Assembly: GCA_013180625.2 (NCBI GenBank) | Contig: SNVD02000549.1 | Location: 62,001-126,000, forward strand | Source: Boswellia sacra | Lineage: Eukaryota > Streptophyta > Magnoliopsida > Sapindales > Burseraceae | Direction of reading: 5' to 3' | Length of the DNA: 64,000 bases | The notes under the pieces: generated by a model | The model's input: the letters and a program-made list of their open reading frames with translations, nothing else | What the model was told of the DNA's origin: nothing | The model's database searches: none | Part shown: positions 30,497 to 42,143 of the stretch, one piece after another | Position numbering within the stretch: position 1 is the first letter of the stretch | How the letters are laid out: every line of letters begins with the position of its first letter | Program-made: the position numbers and the translations under genes

Positions 30497-31914
30497 TGAT
30501 GCGTTCGAAACTAGCAAGTATACTAGTCGCACAAGTAATAAAGTGATAAGTAAGATATCGTTCCCACGAGGATTGATTCTAATTGAATTTGTTATTTCCA
30601 GCAACAATTAACTAAATGGGGGGTTTTGTTGTTTGATTAACTAGATGTAAAACTGAATACGACGGTAATTAATGAATAACACAATGCAAACTTAATTGAA
30701 ATGGGAATTAATCAATGATAGAAATCTGGTTAAGGGATCATTCTCCACAACAAGATATGGATTTGCGAATTAATTGTAGAATTATCATCCAATTACACCA
30801 TTGAAATTATCAACCGTAGATAACAATAAGCTCTGTTATCCCAATCTTTCCTTACTTTGTTGTTAAATAAAACAGGCTCTTAATTTAATCTCTATCCATT
30901 AAACAACCTAGAACAAGCTCTCTAAATTTAATTCAATGGATGCATTACGATAAGAAAGATAGGTTGATCTAAGCAATAACCACACAAGCTCGGATTATTT
31001 AACTTAGGTTATATTCTCCAATTGTAATCTCTGATCACAATTTTGCTACTAATGATTAGAAATTCAAGACAATTACGGATCAAGATTTCTAGTCTAGCAA
31101 TAGACAATATCCAGATTATATTCAGTTGGCCACCAAAATACAATCCAGCAAGCAATCATAAGCATTAGACATGGGAAAATACAAGCAACTTCAATTAGAG
31201 AATTGGATAACAACTTCTTGCACAATCAACTTACAAAAACCATATCAGGGCTTTGAAATCACCCTCAACCAATTCAGATTCAGTTACACATGTTTAAGAA
31301 CGTGGTAAATACAATACAACATGGAGACATGCCAGAAAATGAAAGGGAAGGGAAAAACTTAGCAAATTTGATGTAATTCTCTTTGGATTGTAGTTCTTCC
31401 TCTTTCCAAGCCTCCTTTCTCCTTCAAGAACTCCAAGAGATGAAAGAATTCCAGAGCTGCAGCCTCCACCACGTTCTCCCCTCTTCAAGTTATCAAAATA
31501 AAAGCCTAAAATGTGTTTAAATACTCTGCTACAGTAACCTGCTACAGTGTCCCGTATTATACATGCTACAGTGATTTGTGGAATTACATTTTTATACTTC
31601 TCACACTGTTTTGATTACAACTTTTGGTACCCTGAATGGATTTATAAACCGTAAATTTCTCCAGAAAATAGACTTCGAGAGCTTTCCAACGGTATATAAT
31701 ATGTCATCGAGTTCATTGTATATCAATACAATTAAATCCGAGAAGATGGTTGACTAGCAGAGGTGAAAATGAAGGGTTTTACTCCATTTTTGTGCAAGTT
31801 GCTTCAAAACTCCTACAAACATCAAAACCACACAAAAACATAAAAATACCAAGGAATATAGCAAAGAACATGGACGAATTGATATGAAAATGATATATAA
31901 ATAGACACTTATCA
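30497..31914 (-). repeat. E2 3' LTR
   Basis: 1418 bp. In plus-strand view it begins TGATGCGTTCGAAACTAGC and ends CACTTATCA. It is homologous to 38262-39678 and, at lower identity, to the E1 LTRs. Confidence 0.95.
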
Positions 31915-31928
31915 AATTCCCCCACACT
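31915..31928 (-). other. E2 polypurine tract
   Basis: Plus-strand AATTCCCCCACACT, i.e. AGTGTGGGGGAATT on the element strand, next to the 3' LTR. Same as E1. Confidence 0.8.
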
Positions 31929-33867
31929 TAGACTTTGCTAGTCCTCGAGCAACTACGACAATATGAAATAAAACTAAACCGAAACAGAATCAACAAAAAA
32001 ATTAAAACACACAAATGCTTTATCTTGCAAATAGTCCTCAAAGATTGTACTTAATTATAACCCAAGGAAAACTTCAAAATAAGGCACTTGATCAAGAATT
32101 TTATCTTAAAGATTAGTTTCGCTTCACTTCAATTCCTCAAGTGTGTGTGTGTAGAGCCATTCTCACCTAATCACTTGTAACCCGGATGAGTTTATTCATA
32201 AAAATAAATCATATTTAATATTGAAGATGTGTGTATAAATGAACTCCATAGGCTTGCTTTTCAAGTCACTCTCCACTAATGTATACATGCACAACACCAA
32301 GGATCAAGTAGGACTTTATTAAGCTTGTAACGTTTGGCTTGGGTGAAGGTATGATAAAGGATAATAATTTGGCTGAAATCACCCAGAAACACATAAATCA
32401 TTCAAGACTATGTAGAGCTCAACCCTATAACACAACTTCATTTCAATTCACCAGGTTACTCCCCCAAACTTATTTAGAACACTCAATCTTTTTTTTTTTT
32501 TTTTTGCAGAAAACAAAAGAAAACTACACCCTCACACTTTGTTGTTTCATTCTTTTTAAGAATACTTAAGGGTGTAGATATCTTATTCTTATTCTTCTGT
32601 TCTTTTTTTTCTTTTTTTTTATTACACTTCCCCTCCCCCACACTTAAACTACACATTGTCCTCAATGTGTAAGTACGTGGATGATAAGTACAGATTGGCT
32701 TTTTTTTTTTTTCAAACACAATAGAACTCACTTGCATTGCTCATGACACATCCCAACCTCCTCTAACTTCATAAAACCAGAACATAGCTCAAAATTTAAT
32801 TGTGAATGATCTACATGCTCATAGGTAAGGGATAAACTATTTGGAAAAAATTCATTTGAGGTTAGAAAATGTTTTAGTGAGTTAACAACGAAAAAGGCTT
32901 AGAGAGGCTCAAAGGGGTAACTAGGGATCAATTTCAGTCAAGGTTGGCTATTAAGGCTCAAACGGTCCAAAGATAGCCTAAATCATTTCCCCAATGTTGC
33001 ACAGTCTAGGATTTCGCCTCGAGTGACCATCAAACAAGTTCTAGAATTCATTGAAATCTGAAGAAACATTTAAATTACATAAACTTGCTCTAAGTAAACA
33101 AATAACTCAGTGATAATAGCTCAGTGCTCAATGTTGCGCAAGGAATCAAAAGCAAAGCGAAAACCATAAACATTTCAAGCACACAGATCCATGCATCATT
33201 TATTATTTTCCAAGAGTTATTCTTAATTCAATCATTATCTTATCATCGACCCACAAAATGCAAGAAAAGAGGTACGTGGCGTTGTTACACCTGAGTCAAT
33301 ATTGTATATTTCAACAATCCTTAGGACCAGTAGCCCGCAGACTTAAGGTTTCCAGCCTATATACCTTTATTATGAAGAACAAAACAAGAAACAAGATACT
33401 TCAAACAACATAAAATAAACAAACTACAGATTTATTTAGAGAGTATGCGTTTCAAGAGTTAAGGAAACCTCATATTATGCCATTCTCAGGTTTTTCCACA
33501 ATGTTTTTTTCGAATCGAAACTGATAAAGACAAAAACACACAACAACTATAAATTACACAAAACCAAACTTACTCATAAATTAACAAAGTCCAACAAGCC
33601 AGTAAACAAAAACAAGTCAGTTAGAATGGGTCTAAAAAGTTTAGAAGTTAGCCTCCTTATTCAGCCATTATGGATTGAAGAGATCCAGAATGCGTTTTAA
33701 GAGAACTTGAACTTTTTAAGCCACCACTCTAAAAACCGAGATTAGAAAATATTACCTGGGACGAAAGAAACAACCTGAAAAAAAACTCAAAGAAATGATA
33801 TGAAAAATCTCAAATAAACACACTAAAAAGAAAGTAAACAAAAACGAAGCAAACCAATAGATAGAGA
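31929..33867 (-). other. E2 3' non-coding region
   Basis: Counterpart of E1 22491-24465: same order of landmarks, including the T/C-rich tract at about 32490-32640 and the GAAACGCATTCT-type segments. No supported coding frame. Confidence 0.6.
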
Positions 33868-34522
33868 TTACAGATGGAGCGTTAAATCCAGTACTACGCC
33901 TTTATTGCCTTCTGCCAAAACCAATCTATCCGAGACGTTGTTGGATCAGGCGAAATAGATGAATTCTTGGAGTTTATAAATTAACTCCCCTGCAGTTGAA
34001 GCTGTAACCAGGATTTGCCTCGCCGACGGTGAGATGAAATTTTTTTCTACAGCTTGATCAAGAAAAGACAACAAACAATCAAAAAAATTATTGACATTTA
34101 ACAAACCAATGGGTTTCCGATGGATGTTTAGCTGTGCCCAAGAGGTGATTTGAATATCTCCTCTAATGTACCATAACCACCGGGCAAAGCTATAAATGCA
34201 TCAGATTTAATGACCATATGTGCAATACGCTCATGCATGCTAGAGACCTGTAACTCTTCCCCCCTTGTGTTGCCTATGATATCTCGCTACAGGCTAAGGT
34301 TTAGGCGATAATGGTCAGAACTTGCTCCCTCCCAGGGATGCATTTCTGTCGACACAAATCGCATAACCCAAGACTACCCCCTCCAAAAATCAAATTAATA
34401 CCCCTCGCAGCGAATGTCCTACCAAGATCAAGAGCTGCTGTGGTAAACTCTCCATCTTTACCAAATTGCGATCCGCAAAATACGCATATATTGCGGAATC
34501 GTCGAAGTGGTGTTTTCTCCAT
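33868..34522 (-). pseudogene. LOG-like gene copy in E2
   Basis: Starts at the ATG at 34520-34522 (MEKTPLRRFRNICVFCGSQF) and runs to the TAA at 33868-33870. The nucleotide-binding glycine loop (GGGSLGL) and a [15 protein letters not shown] stretch (about 34160-34190) are visible. Unlike E1 it has no adapter and no hAT insertion, but frameshifts occur around 34360-34330 (after GLCDLCRQ) and near 33990, and there is at least one stop. It is intronless. It is the best guide to the bases lost in E1 under the adapter. Confidence 0.85.
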
Positions 34523-34734
34523 TTCTACAAGTGCTCTAATCTTGTGTAAGACACGTTAGATATTATGCTTTTCAATTGCAAGACAGGGTATGGAATGACA
34601 TATGAAAACATGCAGAATGTATATATACACACATAAAACTCTCAAATTTTGACACAGGGGGACATACTTTCGGTGGGGGTTACTCGATGCAGATTTATTG
34701 CCCCAAGATTGAAAAAAATGAGGATATGCTTCGG

Positions 34735-34905
34735 ACGAGGTTTCACAAAACCTACACACGTGTCTCCCACGTGAAGCATGAAAAATGGAAATACACTTTC
34801 GGTGGGGTTTGACAAAACTGCCACACTTGTCTCCCATGTGAAGCATGAAAAGTAGAGATATACTTTCGGTGAAGGTTGACAAAACCTCCACACTCGTCTC
34901 TACGT
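34735..34905 (-). repeat. E2 copy of the tandem hairpin repeat
   Basis: Units with GAGGTTxTGACAAAACC and CACGTGxGAGAC features repeat about three times with the same ~65-68-bp spacing as E1 19383-19570. Conserved between two independent insertions. Confidence 0.7.
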
Positions 34906-35119
34906 GTGCGTATGACATGGGGTAGTCATATGGTTTGTTAAAAAGAAAACTTGAAATTAAACAACAACAAATCAACAAACAACAACAACACAAAAACAAC
35001 ATTGATAATCAGATCAAACGAAACAAGAAAAAAATTTGACAATAACAACACAAATTCAAATATACAAGTAGTTGTGATTGTGGCTCACATCTTCCTCTGG
35101 TTTTACGTCCAGTAACGGC

Positions 35120-35685
35120 TGAAACGCCTTCTATGAGTCAGGGATTTGCTTCCCATCGAGTTTTCTTATAAACTGGCAAACAGGGTCATTTTTAGTCAGA
35201 TTCCCTAGACTATAACACTGCAATTCATCACGAAATTGTGTCCATAGATTAAGCAATTCACGCTGAACAAGTCCGCAAGAATGTGACTCAAGAGTTAATA
35301 AAACATTTTCCAGTGACTCATTACTCTAACCATTCTTAATAAATGAAAGTTTATCTTCTCTATTCCTGGACACAAAACCTAATGAACGACAAGTCTGGTT
35401 ATAATTCCATCTAGCACATTTATAACATACTTGTAACCTTTTCGCTCTTCGCCTCTTGGCGTAGTAGCTTTTTCCTAGACCAGGCATGTATTTTGCGAGA
35501 TGAATGTCCGGCTCACCGGACAATCTCACCTTGGCTTCGATCAACCATCGGATATCCGCAGGCAGATTTAAGAGCATCAATACCCAAAGTCTAGTCATCC
35601 GTACTTTATAAATTTTACACACAGCATTTTGAGGAAGTGAAGGAAAATATTTACGAAGGTTCGATAGAAAGATATCGGCATCCAT
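35120..35685 (-). pseudogene. ORFx in E2
   Basis: ATG at 35683-35685 (MDADIFLSNLRKYF). It runs through the basic YYAKRRRAKRLQ block and the cysteine cluster (here CYKCARWNY with the later Cys in NQTCRSLG kept) to a TAG at about 35325, where E1 has a Leu codon. Beyond that stop the frame stays open through LLNLWTQFRDEL to a TAG near 35134. E1 and E2 thus carry different inactivating changes in the same ORF. Function unknown. Confidence 0.6.
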
Positions 35686-36184
35686 TGAAGAGAAGAAAAG
35701 GAGAGATATTACCGATAATGCGATAGAGTCTATTCTTCTCCAAGATATGCACGTTTCAAACCTTCGGGCAATGGTTTCAACTCCCCTTTGAATGTTTCCC
35801 CAAGCTGTTGCACAAATGAATTCGAAGTACGAAATAATCAAATTAAACAAAGGAATGAAAAGAAAAGAGTAGAGACGAAACTAAAGACACATAAAAGATA
35901 TAACAACACAATAACAAACAAAAGTAAAAAACAAGTAAAAACAAATAAAAACAAATGAGACAGATGTCAAAGAGAGATAGAACCTGATCAATTTGATGGC
36001 CTACGAATGGAATCTCCTCGAGACACAAAAATTGATCATTACTACCTTATTTTATTTTTTCTTTTCTTTTCTTTTATTTATTTTTCAAAAACATTGGGTT
36101 GCCTCCCAATAAGCGCTTGGTTTAACGTCCTCATCCCGACGTTGGTTCCATCATGGGAGGGTCTAATCTCCGCTGTGCTTCTCT

Positions 36185-38150
36185 AGTGGGCTTGGATCCT
36201 TTTTCTAACAAGAATTGGTGCATGCATATGGCTGGGCCTTGGATGTTAGCAATCGTCCACCAATAGCTATTTTGTGATCTGTAAGTATTCAGACGAGTTT
36301 CTCTTCTTGTATTCGTGCAAGGCCCATTTCCATTGTAACTGGCAAAGTATCATTCTCACCCAAGAATCCATGATTCAAATGATCTGGCAGTGACTTAAGC
36401 TCCAAGGTATTGTTTTTCATCACAGAAGGAAGAAGTTTCTCATTAGATAAAGTAAATTGAATGTACGAAACATCATACTTATTTGTAGTTATTGCTATGG
36501 TCTCATCTAAGCTTACCACAGCTTCCTCCATTTCTTTGGACACTTGTATCAAAATTCCTGACTCATTGGAATTTTTTGTCCCTATATGCTCACTAATAGC
36601 TACATCTAATCCATTCTTGCAAGTTGACTCAAAATATTGTTGTGGCAAAGAATCAACAACGTCAACTGCAAAAACAGAAGGTAAATCACTAGAGTACCTC
36701 ATTGCCTCAAAAATATTGAAACATATCACCTTGCCATCAAACTCTATGATAAGAGTGTCATCATGAACATCAATCTTAGTTCTAACAGTTTTCGAGAATG
36801 GTCTCCCTAAAAGAATCGGTGTTGGATTATGAGATGTCTCATCCTCTATTTTAAGGACATAGAAGTCTGCTAGAAAAACCAATTGATTCACCTGCACAAG
36901 CACATCTTCCACAACTTTTTTGGGATATGCATTAAAATGATCAGTAAACTGAATGGTAATACCAGTTTTCGCAAAAGGTCCAAGATTTAAAGAAGCATAA
37001 ATAAAATATGGCATGACATTAATAGATGCTCCTAAATCTAACATAGCTCTTTCAAACTTGGTATTACCAATGGTTCATGGAATGGTGATCGTACCTGGAT
37101 TATTGCATTTCGGAGGAATTTTGCTTTGTAGTACAGCTGAAACATTTTCCCCCACACTTACTTTCTCATTCCCTTTTAACTTTCTCTTGCTGGTGCATAA
37201 CTCCTTGAGACATTTTGTATAACAAGGTACTTGCTCGGTAGCATCCAGAAGTGGTATATTTATCTCGATTTTACGAGAAGTTTCCAGGATTTCTTGTTCT
37301 TGTTCCTCCTTCTTCAATTTTGTCAATCTGCTAGGAAAAAGTGGAGGAGTAACATAAGAAGGAAAAGTAGTTTTTAAACTTACCTTAGAGGATGATGTCT
37401 TGTTCATGGTGGAAGTGGTGTCATCTTCTTCATCAATTTGTGATTTCTTTGGCAGGACATCTAATTGCTCTCTATTTTGCAAAGTTATCACACAAGCATT
37501 CTCTCTTGGATTGATCACCGTTTGAGAAGATAATTTTTCTGAGTCTTGGCCCTCGAATTTGCTCATGCTTGTAGCCAATTGTCCCATTTGATTTGCCAGG
37601 TTTTGGATACTTACCCCAGTTTCCTGCTGGAATTGCATTGTGTTAGTGGCAAGTGTATTAACAATATCCTGGAGTGACATACCTGAGTTTTCTGGAGCTG
37701 ATTGTGGTGCTGGTTGTGGCATTGGTGGTGGTTGCATTTAAAATGGTTGCTGCACTCTAGGTTGATTAAAACCTTGTAGTTGATTTGGTATGGCATTTGA
37801 GACGATTGGTTGATGATTCCAATAACTAAAATTAGGGTGATCTTCCCATCCAGCATTGTAAGTGTTAGAGAAGGGATCATACCATTGTCTTGTTTGTCCT
37901 GGAAATCCATCCATGGCATTGGCTTGTTCCATATCTCCTTGCAAAGTTGGTTACATGTCGATTGGATGCTCCATGGTAGAATATACCTCACATGCATAAG
38001 ATTTCTGCATATGTCCTACAGCCATGTTTTCCACAAGAGAAGTTAACTCAGAAAGTTGTTGTTCAATGTTCGGAGTGCTTACCTCATTTACTCTCTATGG
38101 TAGTTGTGGCTCAAATCCACTATTGAATTGATAGAAGTTTACTGCCATGC
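36185..38150 (-). pseudogene. E2 gag C-terminal half and protease, with a stub of RT
   Basis: From 38150 downward: gag from about the FEPQLP motif, with a damaged zinc knuckle (CEVYSTMEHPIDM, second Cys changed to Tyr), Pro/Gln tail and GQLATSMSKF; then protease MLDLGASINVM (about 37044) and ILLGRPFSKTVRTKID; then linker LPDHLNHGFLGEN, the ADIxxx-AICMHQ-like segment and [15 protein letters not shown], ending near 36150. Frame breaks at about 37737, 37045-37075 and 36290 separate the pieces. Start and stops show it is no longer translated as one protein. Confidence 0.85.
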
Positions 38151-38237
38151 TGTCTAAACACAAACAATCAGAAAAGAAAAACAAAGAAAATATGAATCAA
38201 CAATGAAACCAAAATAACAAATCGATTAGAAAATCAA

Positions 38238-38255
38238 TCCCCGGCAACGGCGCCA
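38238..38255 (-). other. E2 primer-binding site, tRNA-Asp type
   Basis: The complement reads TGGCGCCGTTGCCGGGGA, a perfect match to the 3' end of plant tRNA-Asp, seven bases inside the 5' LTR. Confidence 0.88.
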
Positions 38256-38261
38256 AAAACT

Positions 38262-39678
38262 TGATGCGTTCGAAACTAGCAAGTATACTAGTCGCACAAG
38301 TAATAAAGTGATGAGTAAGAAATCGTTCCCACGAGGATTGATTCTAATTGAATTTGTTATTCGAAAGCAACAATAAACTAAATGAGGGGGGTTTTGTTGG
38401 TTGATTAACTAGATGAAAACTGAATACGATGGTAATTAATGAATAACACAATGCAAACTTAATTGAAATGGGAATTAATCAATGATAGAAATCTGGTTAA
38501 GGGATCATTCTCCACCACAAGTTATGGATTTGCGAATTAATTGTAGAATTATCATCCAATTACACCATTGAAATTATCAACCGTAGATAACAATAAGCTC
38601 TGTTATCCCAATCTTTCCTTACTTTGTTGTTAAATAAAACAGGCTCTTTATTTAATCTCTATCCATCAAACAACCTAGAACAAGCTCTCTAAATTTAATT
38701 CAATGGATGTATTAGGAAAAGAAAGATAGGTTTATCTAAGCAATAAACACACAAGCTCAGATTATTTAACTTAGGTTATATTCTCCAATTGCAATCTTTG
38801 ATTTTTGCTACTAATGATTAGAAATTCAAGACAATTACGGATCAAGATTTCTAATCTAGCAATAGACAATAATCAGATTATATTCAGTTGGCCACCCCAA
38901 ATACAATCAGCAAGCAATCATAAGCATTAGATATGGGAAAATACAAGCAACTTCAATTAAAGAATTGGATAACAATTCCTTGCACAATCAATTCATAAAA
39001 ACCATATCAAGGGCTTTGAAATCACCCTCAACCAATTCAGATTTAGTTACACATATTCAGATAGAATACAAATACAATACAATATGGAGACATTCCAGAA
39101 AATGAAAGGGACAAGGAAAACTTAGCAAATTTGATGAAATCTCTTAGGATTTGTAGTTCTTCCTCTTTCCAAGCCTTCAATCTCCTTTAAGAACTCTAAG
39201 AGATGAGAGAAATCCAAAGATACAGCCTCCTCCACGTTCTCCCCTCTTCAAGTTATCAAAATAAAACCCTAAAATGTGTTTAAATACTCTGATACAGTAA
39301 CCTGCTACAGTGTCCCGTATTATACATGCTACAGTGATTTGTGAAATTACATTTCTATACTTATCACACTGTTTTGATTACAACTTTTGGTACACTGAAT
39401 GGATTTATAAACCGTAAATTTCTCCAGAAAATAGACTTCGAGAGCTTTCCAACTGTATCTAATATGTCATCGGGTTCATTGTATATCAATACAATTAAAT
39501 CCGAGAAGATGGTTGACTAGCAGAGGTGAAAATGAAGGGTTTTACTCCATTTTTGTGCAACTTGCTCCAAAACTCCTACAAACATCAAAACCACACAAAA
39601 ACATAAAAATACCAAGGAATATAGCAAAGAAACATGGACGAATTGATATCAAAATTATATATAAATAGACACTTATCA
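38262..39678 (-). repeat. E2 5' LTR
   Basis: 1417 bp, plus-strand start TGATGCGTTCG, end CACTTATCA, followed by the duplicated ATAGT. It differs from the 3' LTR at scattered sites and small indels, for example near 38370-38400. Confidence 0.95.
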
Positions 39679-39683
39679 ATAGT

Positions 39684-40594
39684 TCCTTCTCATATGAAAA
39701 TAGTTTTAACTTTTATACATTCTTTTTACAACTTTTATGTGAAATTGGATTTGGTCACTTTACAAAAATTAATGCTAATTTTTGCTAGAAAATGCTAAAA
39801 TTGCATAGTATACAAAACAACATTTTTTAAAGGTATTTACAGTTTTCATATGACCATTTACAATTTTTATAAGCTTATTTATGACTTATACATAGATATT
39901 AAATTTTTTTTTTCACACTTCACTGTGATTAGTAACAAGAATACATTTTTTTTAAGTTACACATTTTAGCAACAATGCACTTTGCTCAATAGCACTATTT
40001 GACGATATACAGTGTTTCTTAATATGCAAAATTTAAAGCTCTTATACTGATAACAAGAGAAAATACTTAGGACTACAGCAACTAATGACAAGTTTATGTG
40101 AGTCAATCGAAGAAACTTCATTAAGGCTCTTGTAACGAATACAATATATCCTAACTGCTTTGTGTCTTTGTTGATAGTAAATTGTTAATTAATGATATTT
40201 TGTATCATTTTTAAGTGTATTTGATAGAAATTATTATGAGTATAAATTTCTTATTCATTCACTTTGACCCTCCACGAGAAGGTGTCTCACACTAGGTAAT
40301 TTTGTTCTATGTTTTAGATAATTGAAACCAGGCATTGGATTTCACTGATAGAAGTGTTTATAGACATGCTTGAACTGTGCAAGCAAGATTTGCTAGGGCA
40401 ACGTCCATGGTTTGGAAGCAAGTCGAGTATCCTAGATGATTTATTCCATGGTTTGTATTTATTGCTTTTCATCCCCTTTTCTTAAATATTTAACTGGTTT
40501 TCATTTGAAATAACACATACAAACGTGCCTTATATATGTTCTCCCTATTTGCTTGTGAGTTGCTATCACATCTATGTTTCATATTGGTCGGTTG
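39684..40594. other. Spacer between E2 and the copia element; weak exon-like stretch
   Basis: Mostly AT-rich. At 40322-40451 a frame on the plus strand has coding character (HWISLIEVFIDMLELCKQDL, then GQRPWFGSKSSILDDLFHG), bounded by a TTTAG-like acceptor and an ATG|GTTTGT donor-like site. I do not recognise the protein. It could be an isolated exon of a host gene split by the copia insertion, or a relic. Confidence 0.3.
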
Positions 40595-41781
40595 TGAGAG
40601 TTCTGGAAGTATGCAGTTATATAAAATAAAACAGTAAACTGTAAAGTAAATTGACACGGGAGGATTTTTACGTGGTTCGGTTATAAAACCTACGTCCACG
40701 AACAGCTATAGAGCTGCAATTCACTAAGTTCTTATTTGTACAATCTTTATGACCTTTTACAGTACTGACTCACCCTCATATACTGACCTAATCTTTGTAA
40801 AACAAAATCTTCTCAAAGATCTTAAACTCTAGTGACACTGCCCACTCTCTGTCACAGATAACTTAACAACACACTGTTAAGTTATACATAACAAATGATG
40901 TCTGACATTTATCCCAAGTGTTTACTAACTCACACAGACTCAATCAACAACTTATGTATGATTTCTATCACTCATACATGAATCAAAAGACTCATAGAAT
41001 CAAATCAATAAAGACATTCCTTTGTACGTTGAGCTCTCTTTTTTAATTGTTGGAATGCCAAGACATAGACTCTTACGACACACTCAATTAATCAGCCAAC
41101 TTTGCTGACTTCTTCCTTTTTTCAGTTATGAAACCATAACATGGTATATATAGTGAGAGGCCCGGACGAAATCTTCTAGAAATCCTGTAAAAGATCTACA
41201 TCAAAATCATATTAGGATTAGGAGAAATAAAATAGGAAGTGATATAATTAAACTCCTAAGAGATTAGGATAAATAAATATTCTCTCATTCTAATTAGGAT
41301 ACAAGACACTATATCCTAATATAAAAAGATATTTATTGTAAATCAAATACTTCCTAAAATATAATTTTAGAAACAGTAAAATAATAATCAAAATAACATT
41401 CTTGTTTTATCACAAGTTGATCAAAATATAACATGTGCATAACACATGCATAAAAAATATCATCACCAACATTCTCGGTATAAGTGCTCGACATACACGA
41501 CTCGACACTCGACACTCAACAAGATACTCGATATGTGACACAATCACGACACTCGATAAAAGCTCGACAGTCAACAAAATCTCGACACTAGACGAAATCG
41601 AAACTCGACAAAATCTTGACACTAGATGAAATCAAAACTCGACAAAATCTCGACACTAGACGAAATCGAAACTTGACAAAATCTTGACACTAGACAAAAT
41701 CGAAACTCGACAAAATCTCGACAACCACACTTGACACCAATAATCTCAACATAATCAACTCGACACATCTCAGCACCAACA
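40595..41781 (-). repeat. Copia 3' LTR
   Basis: 1187 bp, matching 51056-52236. It has TATATATA near 41147 and a CTCGACA-rich tandem repeat at 41555-41735 with about four 34-bp units, twice as many as the other LTR. Confidence 0.93.
41555..41735 (-). repeat. 34-bp tandem repeat in the copia 3' LTR
   Basis: Units of CGACAAAATCTCGACACTAG followed by ACGAAATCGAAACT occur about 4-5 times. The 5' LTR counterpart (52083-52165) has about two. The motif TCGACA recurs through the surrounding 300 bp as well. Confidence 0.85.
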
Positions 41782-41797
41782 ATCTCCCCCTTTTTGG
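41782..41797 (-). other. Copia polypurine tract
   Basis: Plus-strand ATCTCCCCCTTTTTGG next to the LTR end CCAACA. A second similar motif (ATCTCCCCCTTG) lies at 42129-42140. Multiple PPT-like motifs are a known Sirevirus feature. Confidence 0.85.
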
Positions 41798-42143
41798 CAA
41801 CTTGTGATGAAAGCACTAAATTGTTTCTAGTAAAAATAACATATGAACTGTTACATAAATCATAACAGAACACTGTCATAACTTTGTATATCCTACAAAC
41901 AAAATAAAACACAAAAAAAACACATAACATCAAAGTAAGTCGAATGCATGCACATAACACATGAAATTTAGTTCTTACTCCCCCTCACTTCTTACTTACA
42001 CCTTTGAGGAATAGGCAAAAAAATAAACACAGAACACAGTTAAAGAGATAATAAAAAGACAGAAAGATCAGTAGCAAACAAAAAGATCAACAGCATCAGC
42101 ACAAAAAGGGATCAGCAGCCACTCCCTTATCTCCCCCTTGATT

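Larger units (their letters stand above)
30497..39678 (-). mobile_element. E2: deleted Athila-type retrotransposon of the same family as E1
   Basis: 9182 bp, minus strand, flanked by a perfect ATAGT duplication (30492-30496 and 39679-39683). Both LTRs, PBS and PPT are present. The internal region is only about 6.3 kb. The first ~260 codons of gag are deleted (junction near 38145), and everything from early RT to the end of integrase is replaced by a jump near 36150 into the family's 3' sequence (AAGCGCTTATTGGGAGGCAA on the coding strand). ORFx and the LOG copy remain. It can move only with proteins from a complete relative. Confidence 0.95.

Noticed and set aside
34556..35002. Cys/Leu-rich secreted protein on the minus strand
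   Set aside because: It spans the E2 tandem hairpin repeats; the E1 counterpart does not keep the same frame or start.
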